NCBI GenBank assembly: GCA_030550775.1
Contig: JAUQOS010000013.1
Coordinates: 1-37,987, forward strand
Length of the DNA stretch: 37,987 nucleotides
Reading direction: 5' to 3'
Origin: Armatimonadota bacterium
GTDB lineage: Bacteria; Armatimonadota; Fimbriimonadia; Fimbriimonadales; GBS-DC
Under the pieces are notes generated by a model that ran no database searches, was not told the origin of the DNA, and saw only the letters and a list, made by a program, of their open reading frames with translations. Numbering within the stretch: position 1 is the stretch's first letter; each line of letters opens with the position of its first letter. This document shows positions 19,501-27,567 of this stretch, in pieces. The position numbers were made by a program, and so were the translations under genes.

Positions 19501-19790
19501 CAGTTGCCGTTGCGCACGCTTGCGAAGGCAATCCATTTGCCATCTGGCGACCATAACGGATAGGCATCATAGGCTACATGGCGTGTAAGAGGCACCGCGT
19601 GTCCACCTGTGCTAGGCGCAATCCAAATGTCGCCACGATATACAAAGGCGATCCGGCTACCGTCGGGGCTGAGGGCGGGCATACGCGCCCCCACAATCGG
19701 TTCTAAACGGGGTTCGGGCAACTGTGCACTCAGAGGAACGCCACTCAGAAACACGCAGAAAACCGAAGTGAGAAATACCTTCCCTCGCAT
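16590..19790 (-). CDS. Tricorn-type protease with signal peptide
   Basis: 1066 residues, about the length of archaeal tricorn. Residues 1-23 are a signal peptide, so the protein should act outside the cytoplasm. Two beta-propellers follow (about 30-330 and 330-640) with repeated SPDG and WSPDGK(W/Y) motifs. The helical C1 domain has GELEGSHTEV with S745-H746; a PDZ domain lies near 780-830 (GEYVLKINGEPVQANQ); the S41-like C2 domain has IIDVRFNGGGN and NERSLSNGEMF with the putative nucleophile S965. A catalytic glutamate is likely E1021 in NMENNGEKPD. By chance the first three match the numbering of Thermoplasma tricorn (S745, H746, S965). It degrades peptides, probably imported or released by other proteases. 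The gene lies 83 bases downstream of comEA; no clear Shine-Dalgarno site precedes ATG 19790. Confidence 0.93.
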   Translation of the reverse strand: MRGKVFLTSVFCVFLSGVPLSAQLPEPRLEPIVGARMPALSPDGSRIAFVYRGDIWIAPSTGGHAVPLTRHVAYDAYPLWSPDGKWIAFASVRNGNWDIFAIPVQGGAPIQLTFHAQNEIPSSWSRDGRFIYYSASYDSNNPAVVELEVATGKFRRVAEDYNAINSPQISPDGKTLIYGRYGFPWWRPRYTGSAAMQVWAINLQTNERRRLTNDQFQHLWTQWLPDGKTLLTVTVAEKTPDSPRLGERLPVFQDNARRTPNLWLIDVATGRKRQLTQFVGGAVRFPSVAYTTGDIAFEYEGHLYLLKAGQRQPQKLSFFASQDDAQSMRQRELLTSGVEEAEPSPNGKQYAFRLRGDIWLIDVEKPKATPDKRNAEFAKRLTDWAGNDSDFVWSKDGKTLYFTSDRNYYQQVYALNLDTLEVKRLFDRPADVTRLKLSPDGKQLGFWVSGSDGGLFTLSLETGEVKKVLHEPGTHWYGLGGGDFAWSPDMRWLCVQRRAPYGAWNLWILPADGSGTPVNITRLNAFHGQPAWSPDGKYLFFFSNRAGSALYALPLTRETARRDDKDIQFEKPKEGEPLEVKIDFEDIDQRIRRWNNQAPQADLTVASDGKIYFISEGDIWQVSFDGSESKRLTSGGGHSALRVSEDAKKLYFIRNGELFVMNLAANNRIEKVEFKADFEFDAMALREAAFVQFWRAYERGFYDPSMHGRDWVAIRERYRPLLSGVGVPEEFGMVLSMMVGELEGSHTEVSPRSSATVRSPNTPHLGFTIDYSHRGRGLKVADVPEGSPASFPDTRIYPGEYVLKINGEPVQANQRLWQLINDKGDRTFEFLVNRIPSEEGARVVRYKPLSSAEWSELHYRNRVNRLRKLVEERTNGQVGYVHIRAMGASDRERFEREFYEYAQGKKAMIIDVRFNGGGNIADSLVDWLERKPYAYYVPRDGLPNVGPPLAIDMPMVVLMNERSLSNGEMFPYAMRARKLATLIGWETPGYVIWTWSLSLVDGTGARMPQQGAYRIDGSNMENNGEKPDIAVWLSPEDWLSGRDPQLEKALEVLGRTIRAETHPPTQ

Positions 19791-19873
19791 GGCGAGCTGG
19801 TTCGACGCACCCTCACAAATTCCTACCTCAGCGCGGAGTTAGTACCAACCTGAGTCGCAACCTATTAGGTTAC

Positions 19874-20590
19874 TCAGCGCACGACCACGTAGGCGCGCAG
19901 TTGTTCCAACCGCTTCGGTCCGATGCCGCGCACCTCCAACAGCTCGTCCACCGAGTTGAACCGTCCATTGGCTTGACGATATTCAATAATCCGCTGCGCC
20001 AGCACGGGGCCAACCCCAGGAATTGCTTCCAGCTGTTCGGCAGTTGCTCGATTGAGATCAATGGGGAACTGTACCGACGCGCGGGCGGTTGCGCGCGGCG
20101 ATGTCTGCATTGTGCGTGGTGTGGGCGGTGCCATAGTTGCCGCAGCGGCAAGAGGGGGTGTTTCACCCTTGCGAGGGACATGCACCTTCTGCCCATCAGT
20201 AAGCGGTTCCGCCAAATTGAGGGACTCTAAGTCGGCGTTTGCCGTTGCTCCCCCTGCTTGCTCGATGGCGTCCGCTACGCGACTGCCTGCTGCCAAGCGA
20301 TACACTCCTGCCTGTTTCACCGCGCCCGACACATGCACCACTACCTCTTCTGCAGGGGGAGGGGTTGTGGGTTCGGTCGGTGTTGTCTGCACGGCTTCTG
20401 GCGCAGGCGAAGGCTGCGTCAAATCTACAACTTCCGTGGTTGAAGCTGCTGTTTGGTTGTCCTGCGGCACTGACACCGCGTGGCGTCCCCAGCCAAAGCC
20501 CAAGAGCCACGCCAGCGTAATTGAGGCGAGATAGAGTATCGCCAGTCGCAGTCGTTCACGAGGAGTGAGCTTTTCCCATGCCGTATACAT
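19874..20590 (-). CDS. comEA: ComEA family DNA-binding competence protein
   Basis: 238 residues from ATG 20590, with GGGAGG seven bases upstream; the frame runs on to 20752 but overlaps the prepilin gene. One membrane helix near the N-terminus (about 16-34) is followed by a Thr/Pro-rich linker, an SLBB domain (VVVHVSGAVKQAGVYRLAAG) and a C-terminal pair of helix-hairpin-helix motifs (IDLNRATAEQLEAIPGVGP and LLEVRGIGPKRLEQLR). ComEA is the membrane-bound receptor that pulls double-stranded DNA across the cell wall during natural transformation, working with type IV pilus proteins and ComEC. It lies just downstream of a prepilin operon, but comEC is not in the window. Its Shine-Dalgarno site lies within an inverted repeat. 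Confidence 0.92.
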   Translation of the reverse strand: MYTAWEKLTPRERLRLAILYLASITLAWLLGFGWGRHAVSVPQDNQTAASTTEVVDLTQPSPAPEAVQTTPTEPTTPPPAEEVVVHVSGAVKQAGVYRLAAGSRVADAIEQAGGATANADLESLNLAEPLTDGQKVHVPRKGETPPLAAAATMAPPTPRTMQTSPRATARASVQFPIDLNRATAEQLEAIPGVGPVLAQRIIEYRQANGRFNSVDELLEVRGIGPKRLEQLRAYVVVR

Positions 20591-20591
20591 C

Positions 20592-20638
20592 GGAACGCCT
20601 CCCACGAGGTGATAGTTCGCCAGCGCAGGAGGCGTTCC
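20592..20638 (-). promoter_or_regulatory. Inverted repeat covering comEA Shine-Dalgarno site
   Basis: GGAACGCCTCC (20592-20602) and GGAGGCGTTCC (20628-20638) are perfectly complementary over 11 bases with a 25-base loop. On the minus strand the 3' arm contains the comEA ribosome binding site GGGAGG (20603-20598) and ends one base before the ATG. No T-run follows, so a translational switch is more likely than a terminator. Confidence 0.6.
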
Positions 20639-20660
20639 TGCTTCTTGAAGGCACAGGTGC

Positions 20661-21623
20661 CTATGCGTTCGGGTCTTCTGCTTCTGGGTCTTGGTTGAGG
20701 CGCATACGGAAGCCAGCCCAGCCGCTTCCTGCTGCGCGCGGGTGCTGGTCAATGAACTGGCGGAAGTTCAGTGTCTTGGCATGCCCGTCCATAAACACCA
20801 CATTCACGGTGTAAGGGCGGTCTAAGTCATCGCGTCCGTGCCAGCCACCGTAGGACTCGAAGAACGCGATAATCTCAGCAGGACGGGCAATTGCGCCCAT
20901 CGTGCGCGGTTTCAGTGTCCACTGCATATAGTTGCCGCCACGCAACACATCAGTGTAGTTGTAGATAAGCCAAGTGTTGTACAGATACGAGGGTCCCAAG
21001 AATAGGTAGTGCGACGCAGAGGTCAACTCGCAGATGCTCCCAGCCGAATTGGCGTAGACGACGGTTTGGTCGGCAGGGCAACGCCAAACCCCGCGATAAT
21101 CCAGAGTGCGCCGCTGGGTTATTTCGGGTGGGAACTTGCTCTTGATGTAGGGATCGAAAGCGTCCACCGTCAGTGGCAAGGGAAAGCGCGCCTGCCCGAT
21201 TTGAATCCAAGAGTTGCTATTCTGCCCGCCTACCGCGTGCTGCCCAATCGGTACAAACAGCAGGCTTTGAACAGTTCCACTGGTGGCGCAAGCAATGGGT
21301 CGAGTGCAGTTAGGAATAGCCCGCGTCAGGAAGCACGCAGTCGTGCGCAGCCACGGATTTTGCTCGAAACCGCCTCCCAGCGCGTAGTTGGGATAGCTGA
21401 GACTACCTTGCACAGGGTTGATGGCGGCGGGCATCGTCTCGCTGTAGTCTTGGATGTACATTTGCACCGCATGCCCCAGCTGCTTCATGTTGCTGAGGCA
21501 CGAGGTACGCACCGCCGACTCGCGTGCCCGCGCAAACACCGGGAACAGGATCGCCGCCAAGATTGCGATAATAGCGATAACGACCAACAACTCAATCAGT
21601 GTGAATGCCTGCTTGTGTCGCAT
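20661..21623 (-). CDS. Prepilin-type protein, copy 3
   Basis: 320 residues from ATG 21623; AGGAGG lies nine bases upstream, and GTG 21632 directly after it is too close. The leader is very short (MRHKQA) before [18 protein letters not shown]; the residue before Phe is Ala instead of the usual Gly, which prepilin peptidases tolerate poorly or in some cases accept. [19 protein letters not shown] follows. The C-terminal [13 protein letters not shown] fits the DG part of the H-X9-DG region, but the His is displaced. It is the last of three co-oriented genes (22736 to 20661), upstream of comEA, and may add a minor pilin to the DNA-uptake or secretion pilus. Confidence 0.85.
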   Translation of the reverse strand: MRHKQAFTLIELLVVIAIIAILAAILFPVFARARESAVRTSCLSNMKQLGHAVQMYIQDYSETMPAAINPVQGSLSYPNYALGGGFEQNPWLRTTACFLTRAIPNCTRPIACATSGTVQSLLFVPIGQHAVGGQNSNSWIQIGQARFPLPLTVDAFDPYIKSKFPPEITQRRTLDYRGVWRCPADQTVVYANSAGSICELTSASHYLFLGPSYLYNTWLIYNYTDVLRGGNYMQWTLKPRTMGAIARPAEIIAFFESYGGWHGRDDLDRPYTVNVVFMDGHAKTLNFRQFIDQHPRAAGSGWAGFRMRLNQDPEAEDPNA

Positions 21624-21636
21624 CTGGCTCACCCTC

Positions 21637-21834
21637 CTAAAGAATGGTTGTGGCTTCGCGGTCTTGGGATGGTGGTTCTACGGGCTGCGTGGGCTGGGGC
21701 GAGCTGACAGGAGCATCCTCAAACGGCGAGGCTGCGCGCCGCCCAAAGGTGAAGTACAAGCTTGCGCCCAGCACCAGCAGTGCCAACACGAGCAACGCCC
21801 AAGCAACCGCTGGTTTCTCTCGAAAGACCTGCAC
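21637..21834 (-). CDS. Small single-pass membrane protein between two prepilin genes
   Basis: 65 residues. The site GAGGAGG is nine bases before GTG 21834; GTG 21843 is in frame but touches that site. The layout is a short cytoplasmic tail (VFREKPAVA), one membrane helix ([19 protein letters not shown]) and a Pro/Ser-rich C-tail of about 30 residues. It fits exactly between the two prepilin genes, with 13- and 14-base gaps, in the same direction. I know of no named family. An accessory role in prepilin assembly or anchoring is inferred from context only. Confidence 0.65.
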   Translation of the reverse strand: MQVFREKPAVAWALLVLALLVLGASLYFTFGRRAASPFEDAPVSSPQPTQPVEPPSQDREATTIL

Positions 21835-21848
21835 GCCTTGCACCCTCC

Positions 21849-22736
21849 TCAGAAGCAGTCGTTGAACAGAACCCAGCGCAAACCAGCTGCGTTGGCATCG
21901 CGAATCAGGTTCGCGTCACCTGCGCACTGTTGGGGCAGCTGAGCAGGAGTTCGGTTCGGCACTACTGCCTTCACAGGGAACCATTTCGCGTGCCCATCCA
22001 CGAAGGCAATCGTCACCCCCTCAAACTTGGGGTGGCGCGGTCCCAGCGAAACGTAAGTAGCCCCCACAAGCCCCGCTTGCACCGCTGCAGGCGCACACGG
22101 TGGGTTCGGTCCCTGCCCCAAGCGCGGGTCTGTACCAGAGCACCCATGCACGCACAGGTTGTCCACCACATAGCCACGGCAGTTGTATGGAGCACCTGTG
22201 GGACCCGAATACGAGTCGGCAAGCAGCACCATCCGCGCTGGTTCTTTAATCATTGCGGTGTTGGGCACCATCCGAGCAATGGTCTCGCCGCCACGACGCC
22301 AGAACCAGTTGCCCGCAACACCCATGTTCATCCCATAGGGTAGCCAGCCACGCCCATAAATGCCCTGCGCAGGGTTGTCCGCCCACGCTTCCACATAACG
22401 CGCATCCGACTCGGTTACATTCGGGCAGAGGAAAACCTCCTTATTTTTCACATACGGCTGCACCACAACCGTCCAGATGCGCGTGTTGTCGTTGGTGAGC
22501 GGCGTCGTAAACGGATCCCACACGCTGGTCACAAATGAAGGCACAATGTAGTTGTCATAGTCGGTCATGTAGGCAAGGATGCCTTTAGAAAGCTGGTTCA
22601 GGTTCGAAAGGCACGAGGTTTGGCGAGCTTTCTCACGCGCCTGCGCAAACACCGGGAACAAAATCGCCGCTAAGATGGCGATTATTGCGATCACTACCAG
22701 CAACTCAATCAGCGTAAACCCTCTGCCGACGCGCAT
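21849..22736 (-). CDS. Prepilin-type protein with H-X9-DG region, copy 4
   Basis: 295 residues from ATG 22736, with AGGAGG eight bases upstream; the frame continues to 22850 through the promoter region and that part is not coding. The leader MRVGRG precedes [18 protein letters not shown], and [19 protein letters not shown] follows. [20 protein letters not shown] near the C-terminus is a regular H-X9-DG region. The middle part has several cysteines (CNGYVV-like and CVHGCSG stretches) that could form disulfides outside the cell. It is the first gene of the prepilin / small membrane protein / prepilin operon. Confidence 0.88.
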   Translation of the reverse strand: MRVGRGFTLIELLVVIAIIAILAAILFPVFAQAREKARQTSCLSNLNQLSKGILAYMTDYDNYIVPSFVTSVWDPFTTPLTNDNTRIWTVVVQPYVKNKEVFLCPNVTESDARYVEAWADNPAQGIYGRGWLPYGMNMGVAGNWFWRRGGETIARMVPNTAMIKEPARMVLLADSYSGPTGAPYNCRGYVVDNLCVHGCSGTDPRLGQGPNPPCAPAAVQAGLVGATYVSLGPRHPKFEGVTIAFVDGHAKWFPVKAVVPNRTPAQLPQQCAGDANLIRDANAAGLRWVLFNDCF

Positions 22737-22808
22737 ATGGCTGACCTCCTCTGATCTCTGTGAGTAGCACAATAGGCACACCCACGCGAAAATAAGGTAG
22801 TACCCGCA

Positions 22809-22838
22809 ATTATAGCACAACTTTCTCGATTCCTGCAA
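22809..22838 (-). promoter_or_regulatory. Sigma-70-type promoter of the prepilin operon
   Basis: On the minus strand TTGCAG (22838-22833), 18 bases, then TATAAT (22814-22809). The start codon is at 22736, leaving a leader of about 65 bases. Confidence 0.6.
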
Positions 22839-22965
22839 GCAATCCCCCACAAGAAGCCAAGATTTTTCGGTGATTCTCTGTTCCAGCGTTTTCAGTTCTG
22901 GGATGTGCGCGCTTCGAATCTCTTACCAGCGTGAAGTCCTCTAACCGTAATGAGGAGGCATGACG

Positions 22966-23394
22966 ATGCGATACACGCGCTGGTTAGCTCTCGCGTTGTT
23001 GGCTGTTGTCGTCGGTGCACTGTGGTTAGGTGCGCAAACGCAGAAGCGTCCTGGCACCTTTTATGTGTATATCATCAGCGATGACCCGTGGCGCGTGGAA
23101 ACAGGTGTGAATATGGCTGCTCGCGCACGTGAGCGCGGGTATGAAGTGGTTATTCACCTGACTGCGCGTGGCGTCAAATTGGCGAGCAAGAAAACCCCTC
23201 AGGATGAGCTGGCAAACGCGCGAAAAACACTTCAGCAGCTCATCAAGGAGGGCGTGACTGTGTACGTATGCCCGCGTAACAGCGCGCGTGCAGGCATGAA
23301 GGTGCCTGACGACTGGATTGAAGGCGTGGTGCGCGGCGAGCCGCGCGTCATAGACATTCAAATGGCGCCAAACACAGAGGCGGTCTCTTTCTAA
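22966..23394 (+). CDS. Secreted or membrane-anchored DsrE/DsrF-like protein
   Basis: 142 residues. GAGGAGG is followed by two ATGs; 22966 is seven bases away and preferred over 22960, which is one base away. Residues about 6-24 form a hydrophobic signal or anchor. The rest is an alpha/beta domain (FYVYIISDDPWRVETGVNMA, GYEVVIHLTARGVKLA, LIKEGVTVYVCPRNSA) that resembles the DsrE-like fold of sulfur-handling proteins. One Cys is present in VYVCPRNSA at the position where DsrE proteins often carry the active cysteine. Export would be unusual for a sulfur relay protein. No neighbours in sulfur metabolism; the convergent gene overlaps its end by four bases. Confidence 0.65.
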   Translation: MRYTRWLALALLAVVVGALWLGAQTQKRPGTFYVYIISDDPWRVETGVNMAARARERGYEVVIHLTARGVKLASKKTPQDELANARKTLQQLIKEGVTVYVCPRNSARAGMKVPDDWIEGVVRGEPRVIDIQMAPNTEAVSF

Positions 23395-24695
23395 TCAGAT
23401 ACTCGCCAGTAGAGGTATGCCGCCTCCAGCAACGCTGCCAGTTGAAAGGCACTGACTGCCACCGCCAGCGAGCCGCTGGGTGCCTGCACGCTCGCCATCT
23501 GCGCCAGTTGCACGCCCAGCGCCAGCCCCAGTGCGTTCACGACGAGGTTGATTGCCATTCCGTAGTACACAGCAGGCGTGCGCTGCATCGCGATGAGCCG
23601 CCCGCGCAAGTAGGAGGCATAGGCGGTGAGCGCAGGCAGCAGCAGGCATAGCTGCAATCCCTGTTGCACAGGCACCGCCAACTCTGCGCGCAGCGCCAGC
23701 ACTTGCCTCGTGAACACCGTCGCAAGGGGGGTGAAAGCTAGTGCGCTCAGCGCCAGCGTCGTGCCCAGCGCTACCTTGTGTGCAAAGTTGACCAGCGCGC
23801 GGTGCTCCACTGACTGCTGGAGCGCCGCCACGCTGGCTTCCTGCAACGCCAAGCCCCAGCTGCGCAACGCCAGCAACGAACCAAACACCACCTGCCACGC
23901 CGCGATTGACAACTCAGGCTGTGGCAAACGGGCTAATGCGGCTGCCGTAAGCGGCTGCACCAACAGCGTCATCAAAGTCGTGCCCGCCAGCGGCAGATGG
24001 AACTTCCAAATCGCACGCTGCGTGAGAGGCGCCCCTTTCTCGTGATGAAGCAACACGCGCTCGCGCAGCACCGGCAGCGCAAACAGCGTGGCGGCGACTG
24101 CCTCCACGACCACTCCTGCCATCACCATACATGCACCAACTACGGCACCCGGCAACCTATGCCACCACAACAGCCCGATGCCTACTCCCAAAATGCTTGT
24201 CAAGCGGATTGCCGTGCCCCAACTGACAAACTTCGCGCCCCCGTAGCGCACCAATACCCCTTGTAAAAATCGTCGCCAGCCAATTGCCGCCGTCCACAGC
24301 AACATCACCTGCATCGCGGCGCGCCCCGCTGCTGCCACCCGCTCGGGCAGCCCCAGCAGGCGAAACGCGATCCAGTCATATACAGGCGTGAACGCCACCA
24401 GAGCGGTCAACAGCGTGAGGCTAACCATCAGCGTCAACACAAAGCGCAACACCGCAAAGAACGACTCGCGCCCGCTCACCAGCGCAATCGCCGTCGCTAA
24501 CAACATAATCACAGGACTTTCAATCAGCAGCGACAATCCCAACGCCACCCCAAACCCTGCAATCTGCACCGACGGCTCCTCAAACCGTGCCAAAATCGCG
24601 TTGGTAGTGGGCGCCTCCAGCATCATCAAGGTGAAACTCAACGCCAGCGGAAACCAGATCCAAAACAGTGTACGCTGGGCAACGCTCGTAGTCAT
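23391..24695 (-). CDS. MATE-like / MOP superfamily membrane exporter
   Basis: 434 residues from ATG 24695; a TTG at 24776 is in frame but gives a polar, unlike N-terminus, and no Shine-Dalgarno site marks either. About twelve membrane helices are visible. The first helix (LFWIWFPLALSFTLMMLEAP) and the repeat in the second half (KFHLPLAGTTLMTLLVQP) show the two-fold pattern of the MOP flippase superfamily. It lacks several residues seen in the drug-exporting MATE protein at 7767 and looks closer to the ANK/MATE-like side branch; substrate unknown. It lies 95 bases after the hydrolase gene on the same strand. Confidence 0.7.
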   Translation of the reverse strand: MTTSVAQRTLFWIWFPLALSFTLMMLEAPTTNAILARFEEPSVQIAGFGVALGLSLLIESPVIMLLATAIALVSGRESFFAVLRFVLTLMVSLTLLTALVAFTPVYDWIAFRLLGLPERVAAAGRAAMQVMLLWTAAIGWRRFLQGVLVRYGGAKFVSWGTAIRLTSILGVGIGLLWWHRLPGAVVGACMVMAGVVVEAVAATLFALPVLRERVLLHHEKGAPLTQRAIWKFHLPLAGTTLMTLLVQPLTAAALARLPQPELSIAAWQVVFGSLLALRSWGLALQEASVAALQQSVEHRALVNFAHKVALGTTLALSALAFTPLATVFTRQVLALRAELAVPVQQGLQLCLLLPALTAYASYLRGRLIAMQRTPAVYYGMAINLVVNALGLALGVQLAQMASVQAPSGSLAVAVSAFQLAALLEAAYLYWRVSD

Positions 24696-24790
24696 ACGCG
24701 ACAGTAGGATACCTTGCCCAAGGGCATGCCGTCCGTTCACCCCAAGCCGCAGGTGCGGAATCTCATCCAGCGACAACTCCGGTCATACAA

Positions 24791-26386
24791 TCAACTGCGA
24801 ATCACCAGCTGGAGACTGCTCCACCCACCAATGCGCTCGTAGCCGGGCAAATCCAGCGGCGTTGACTCCGCCACGCCTTGCCCCTCCAATGGAACCTGTG
24901 CCACACAACACGCCAACCCACACAAAGCGCCCCATTCCCCCTGTGCTGCCACAGCGAGGCGGCTCGCTTTCGTCTTGAGATGCAGCAACAACCCCACAAG
25001 GGCGCGGGCGCGTGCTGTATCAGGCGTCAGATTGTAGGTAGTTGCGTAGGCGTAGGTTGTGCGTGCCTCTGGGCGTGGCAGCTCCGGTAAGCGCAACACG
25101 CGATAGCCCTTGCGTTCGTAGCGCGAAGTGCTGGCGCTCCCAAACGCCACAACGCAGCGCGTTGCCTTCGGCATCTCTAGCGCACCGCGCCATACCTCTG
25201 GAATCGCATCGTTGAGGGCATCCTGCACCTGCTCCAACCCTAACATACTGAGAACTGCTTCACGCAACTCGGATTCATAGCGGCGGGAGCGCCTCCAGCG
25301 GGCAACCGCCTCGCGCGCGTGTTTCTGATAGAGACTAAACACCGCATCGTTAGTAGGAGCGTCAGCCGGCTGAGGTATTTCATCGCCCCAGACACGCAAC
25401 GCAGGCGAAAGCACCTCCAGCGATACAGACGGGTCTTTCGGCACACGCGGCAATCGCCATAGATGGGCAATCCACGCATAGTATGCTTGCCGTGCTGCCG
25501 TGCCCCACTCGTGCCCCTCGCTGTAATGAGCAAACTGAAACTGCGCCTCCGCCCCCAACAGGCGATAAACGCGCTGCAGATACGGAGCCACCACTTCAGG
25601 GTTATCGCGCGTCCAATCTTCCGAATCGGAAATGAGCAGCAACGGGCGCGGCGCAGTGAGTGCAACAATCTCTGGGTTGCCAGCAAACAAGCGTAGCAAC
25701 GGCGCGTTCTCACAGATACACCCCCCTTGCATTGTGCTGGAGACCATTTTTACGGGCACTGCGCAGCTCAGGCGTGGCTCCACCGCGCTTAGCAGAAAGG
25801 TCTGCGTCCCCCCGCCTGATATGCCGCTGCAACCAATACGCTCAGCGTCTATCTCGGGCTGGCAGCGCAACCACTGAAAGGCACAGAGACTGTTCCAAGT
25901 CTGTAGCCCTGCGCGGCTGAAGCTCCAGCGTCGCCATGCCAGTGGCTCTTCGCCCTGATGAGGAAGCTGAAATTGGTCGTTGTAGCCCACCATGTCGTAG
26001 CTGAGCACATAGACGCCCGCTTGGGCTAATGCGATTGCCCGCAAGAGGTCGGGCTTGTTGAGCCGACCACCCGACATGTGCCCGTGAGGCTGCAACATTG
26101 CCGGAGCACGCTTGCCCGCAGGGGTTTCTGGCACAAAGAGATTACCAGTGAGGTAGAAGCCGGGTAGAGTTTCCAGTGCGAATCGCTCAACCCGAAAACC
26201 CGCCCCCCGGTATGATTCGGCGCGAAGCGCGCGTAAGGGCGCAGGCGTGAGTTCAGGCATCAGCCCTAACGCAAAACGCAAGTGCGCCCGCAATCGCTGC
26301 GCAAACGCCTCCCAACGCGCCCGCGTAACAACACGCCCTTCCTGTGGCAGATACGGCGTATCATGCGTGCGTTCCTGTACCAACAT
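24791..26386 (-). CDS. Alpha/beta hydrolase, acetylxylan-esterase-like
   Basis: 531 residues. ATG 26386 is preferred to TTG 26389; no Shine-Dalgarno site is obvious. A helical N-terminal region (about 1-75) precedes the alpha/beta-hydrolase core: the oxyanion segment QPHGHMSGG, the nucleophile S190 in GCSGISGGGTQT, the acid D254 in LLLISDSEDWT and the base H292 in SEGHEWG. The C-terminal 200 residues form a second, poorly recognisable domain. This fits the acetylxylan esterase / dienelactone hydrolase-like families common in polysaccharide-degrading bacteria. No signal peptide is seen, so it probably works on short esters inside the cell. The ester substrate is not known. Confidence 0.8.
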   Translation of the reverse strand: MLVQERTHDTPYLPQEGRVVTRARWEAFAQRLRAHLRFALGLMPELTPAPLRALRAESYRGAGFRVERFALETLPGFYLTGNLFVPETPAGKRAPAMLQPHGHMSGGRLNKPDLLRAIALAQAGVYVLSYDMVGYNDQFQLPHQGEEPLAWRRWSFSRAGLQTWNSLCAFQWLRCQPEIDAERIGCSGISGGGTQTFLLSAVEPRLSCAVPVKMVSSTMQGGCICENAPLLRLFAGNPEIVALTAPRPLLLISDSEDWTRDNPEVVAPYLQRVYRLLGAEAQFQFAHYSEGHEWGTAARQAYYAWIAHLWRLPRVPKDPSVSLEVLSPALRVWGDEIPQPADAPTNDAVFSLYQKHAREAVARWRRSRRYESELREAVLSMLGLEQVQDALNDAIPEVWRGALEMPKATRCVVAFGSASTSRYERKGYRVLRLPELPRPEARTTYAYATTYNLTPDTARARALVGLLLHLKTKASRLAVAAQGEWGALCGLACCVAQVPLEGQGVAESTPLDLPGYERIGGWSSLQLVIRS

Positions 26387-26594
26387 CAATTAGGATTTTT
26401 TCTCTTCGCTTGCTCCATCCTGCCGAGCCTACTCTAATCACTTCTGAGCGCACAAGTTGACCCGTCTCTACGTGCACCGAGCCCAATCGCACACGCGGTA
26501 GCCAGTGCAGACTTGCTTTATGTGCCAAAAACTGGCGCGACGACATTCTCCGCCATCGTGCGGGTTTCGTGAGGTGTACGAGTTCCACAAGGGG

Positions 26595-26600
26595 TATAAT
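26595..26600 (+). promoter_or_regulatory. -10 element of the ABC transporter operon
   Basis: A perfect TATAAT preceded by GGGG. No good -35 at 16-18 bases. The start codon at 26635 and its AGGAGG site follow at a suitable distance. The rest of the 248-base spacer 26387-26634 shows nothing recognisable. Confidence 0.4.
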
Positions 26601-26634
26601 CTGTGCCACACTCGCGTCATCATAGGAGGTAGTA

Positions 26635-27567
26635 ATGAGCGATTTAGCCATCAAAACCGTGAATCTGACGAAACGCTACTCGGGGCTGTGGAGCAAACAC
26701 CCCGTAGAGGCGGTCAAAAACCTCAACTTGGAGGTCTATCGGGGCGAGATTTTCGGCTTTTTGGGTCCCAACGGAGCAGGCAAGACTACAACCATCAAAA
26801 TCTTGCTGGGCATTATCTACCCCACAGAAGGCGAAGCGTATGTGCTGGGGCAGCCTGCAGGCGACCCCAAAAACCACTACAAAATCAGCTACTTGCCCGA
26901 AAACCCCTACTTCTACGACTATATGACGGGGCGTGAAATCCTCACCTTCTACGCCAAGCTCTTCGGCATCACCGAGCCAGAACGCAGCAAACGCGTTGAC
27001 GAGTTGCTGGATCGCGTGGGGCTGTCGCGCGCGGCCGACCAACCACTGCGCACCTACTCCAAAGGTATGCTGCAGCGCATTGGGCTGGCGCAGTGCCTTA
27101 TCAACGACCCTGAGCTGCTCATCTTGGACGAGCCAACAGCTGGCTTAGACCCCATCGCCCACATCGATATCCGTGACTTGATTCTGGAGCTGCGCAATCA
27201 GGGCAAAACATTGTTCATTAGCTCGCACCAGCTCTCGGATGTGGAGCGCGTGTGCGACCGCGTGGCAATCCTGAACAAGGGCATGTTAGTGCGCTTGGGC
27301 AAAATTGAGGAGTTGCTCGCCGGCGGCTATGTGGAAATTATCGCCGACAAAGTTACCAACAATGTGTTGGAGCCAATTCGTCAATTAGGCGGCAAAGCCA
27401 GCCTGCACGACGGACGCCTGATTGTGGAACAGCCCGACGATGGCTCCGTGGATCGCGTAATTGATATTGTGCGCGCCGCGGGTGGGCACATTGTGAGCGT
27501 CAAACCCTATCGCCGCACGCTGGAAGACCTGTTTGTGGAGACCATCCAAGGAGGCAAAAGCGTATGA
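26635..27567 (+). CDS. ABC transporter ATP-binding protein
   Basis: 310 residues; AGGAGG lies six bases before the ATG. Walker A is GPNGAGKTTT (from residue 44), the Q-loop region follows near YLPENPYFYDYMTGREIL, the signature motif is YSKGMLQRIGLA (about 141) and Walker B is LLILDEPTAGLD. The H-loop is LFISSHQLSDVERV. The C-terminal 90 residues are the regulatory extension usual in ABC-2 exporters of the DrrA/CcmA/NatA type. It pairs with the permease that starts four bases before its stop codon. Substrates of such systems include drugs, lipids, sugars and Na+; nothing here decides among them. Confidence 0.95.
   Translation: MSDLAIKTVNLTKRYSGLWSKHPVEAVKNLNLEVYRGEIFGFLGPNGAGKTTTIKILLGIIYPTEGEAYVLGQPAGDPKNHYKISYLPENPYFYDYMTGREILTFYAKLFGITEPERSKRVDELLDRVGLSRAADQPLRTYSKGMLQRIGLAQCLINDPELLILDEPTAGLDPIAHIDIRDLILELRNQGKTLFISSHQLSDVERVCDRVAILNKGMLVRLGKIEELLAGGYVEIIADKVTNNVLEPIRQLGGKASLHDGRLIVEQPDDGSVDRVIDIVRAAGGHIVSVKPYRRTLEDLFVETIQGGKSV

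Noticed and set aside
16590-19790. TolB or simple WD40 protein
   Set aside because: The propeller repeats alone would fit, but the PDZ domain and the Ser-His, Ser and Glu sites of the C-terminal half identify a tricorn-type protease.
26361-26654. 97-residue minus-strand gene upstream of the hydrolase
   Set aside because: It overlaps the start regions of both flanking genes, has no Shine-Dalgarno site and no recognisable features.
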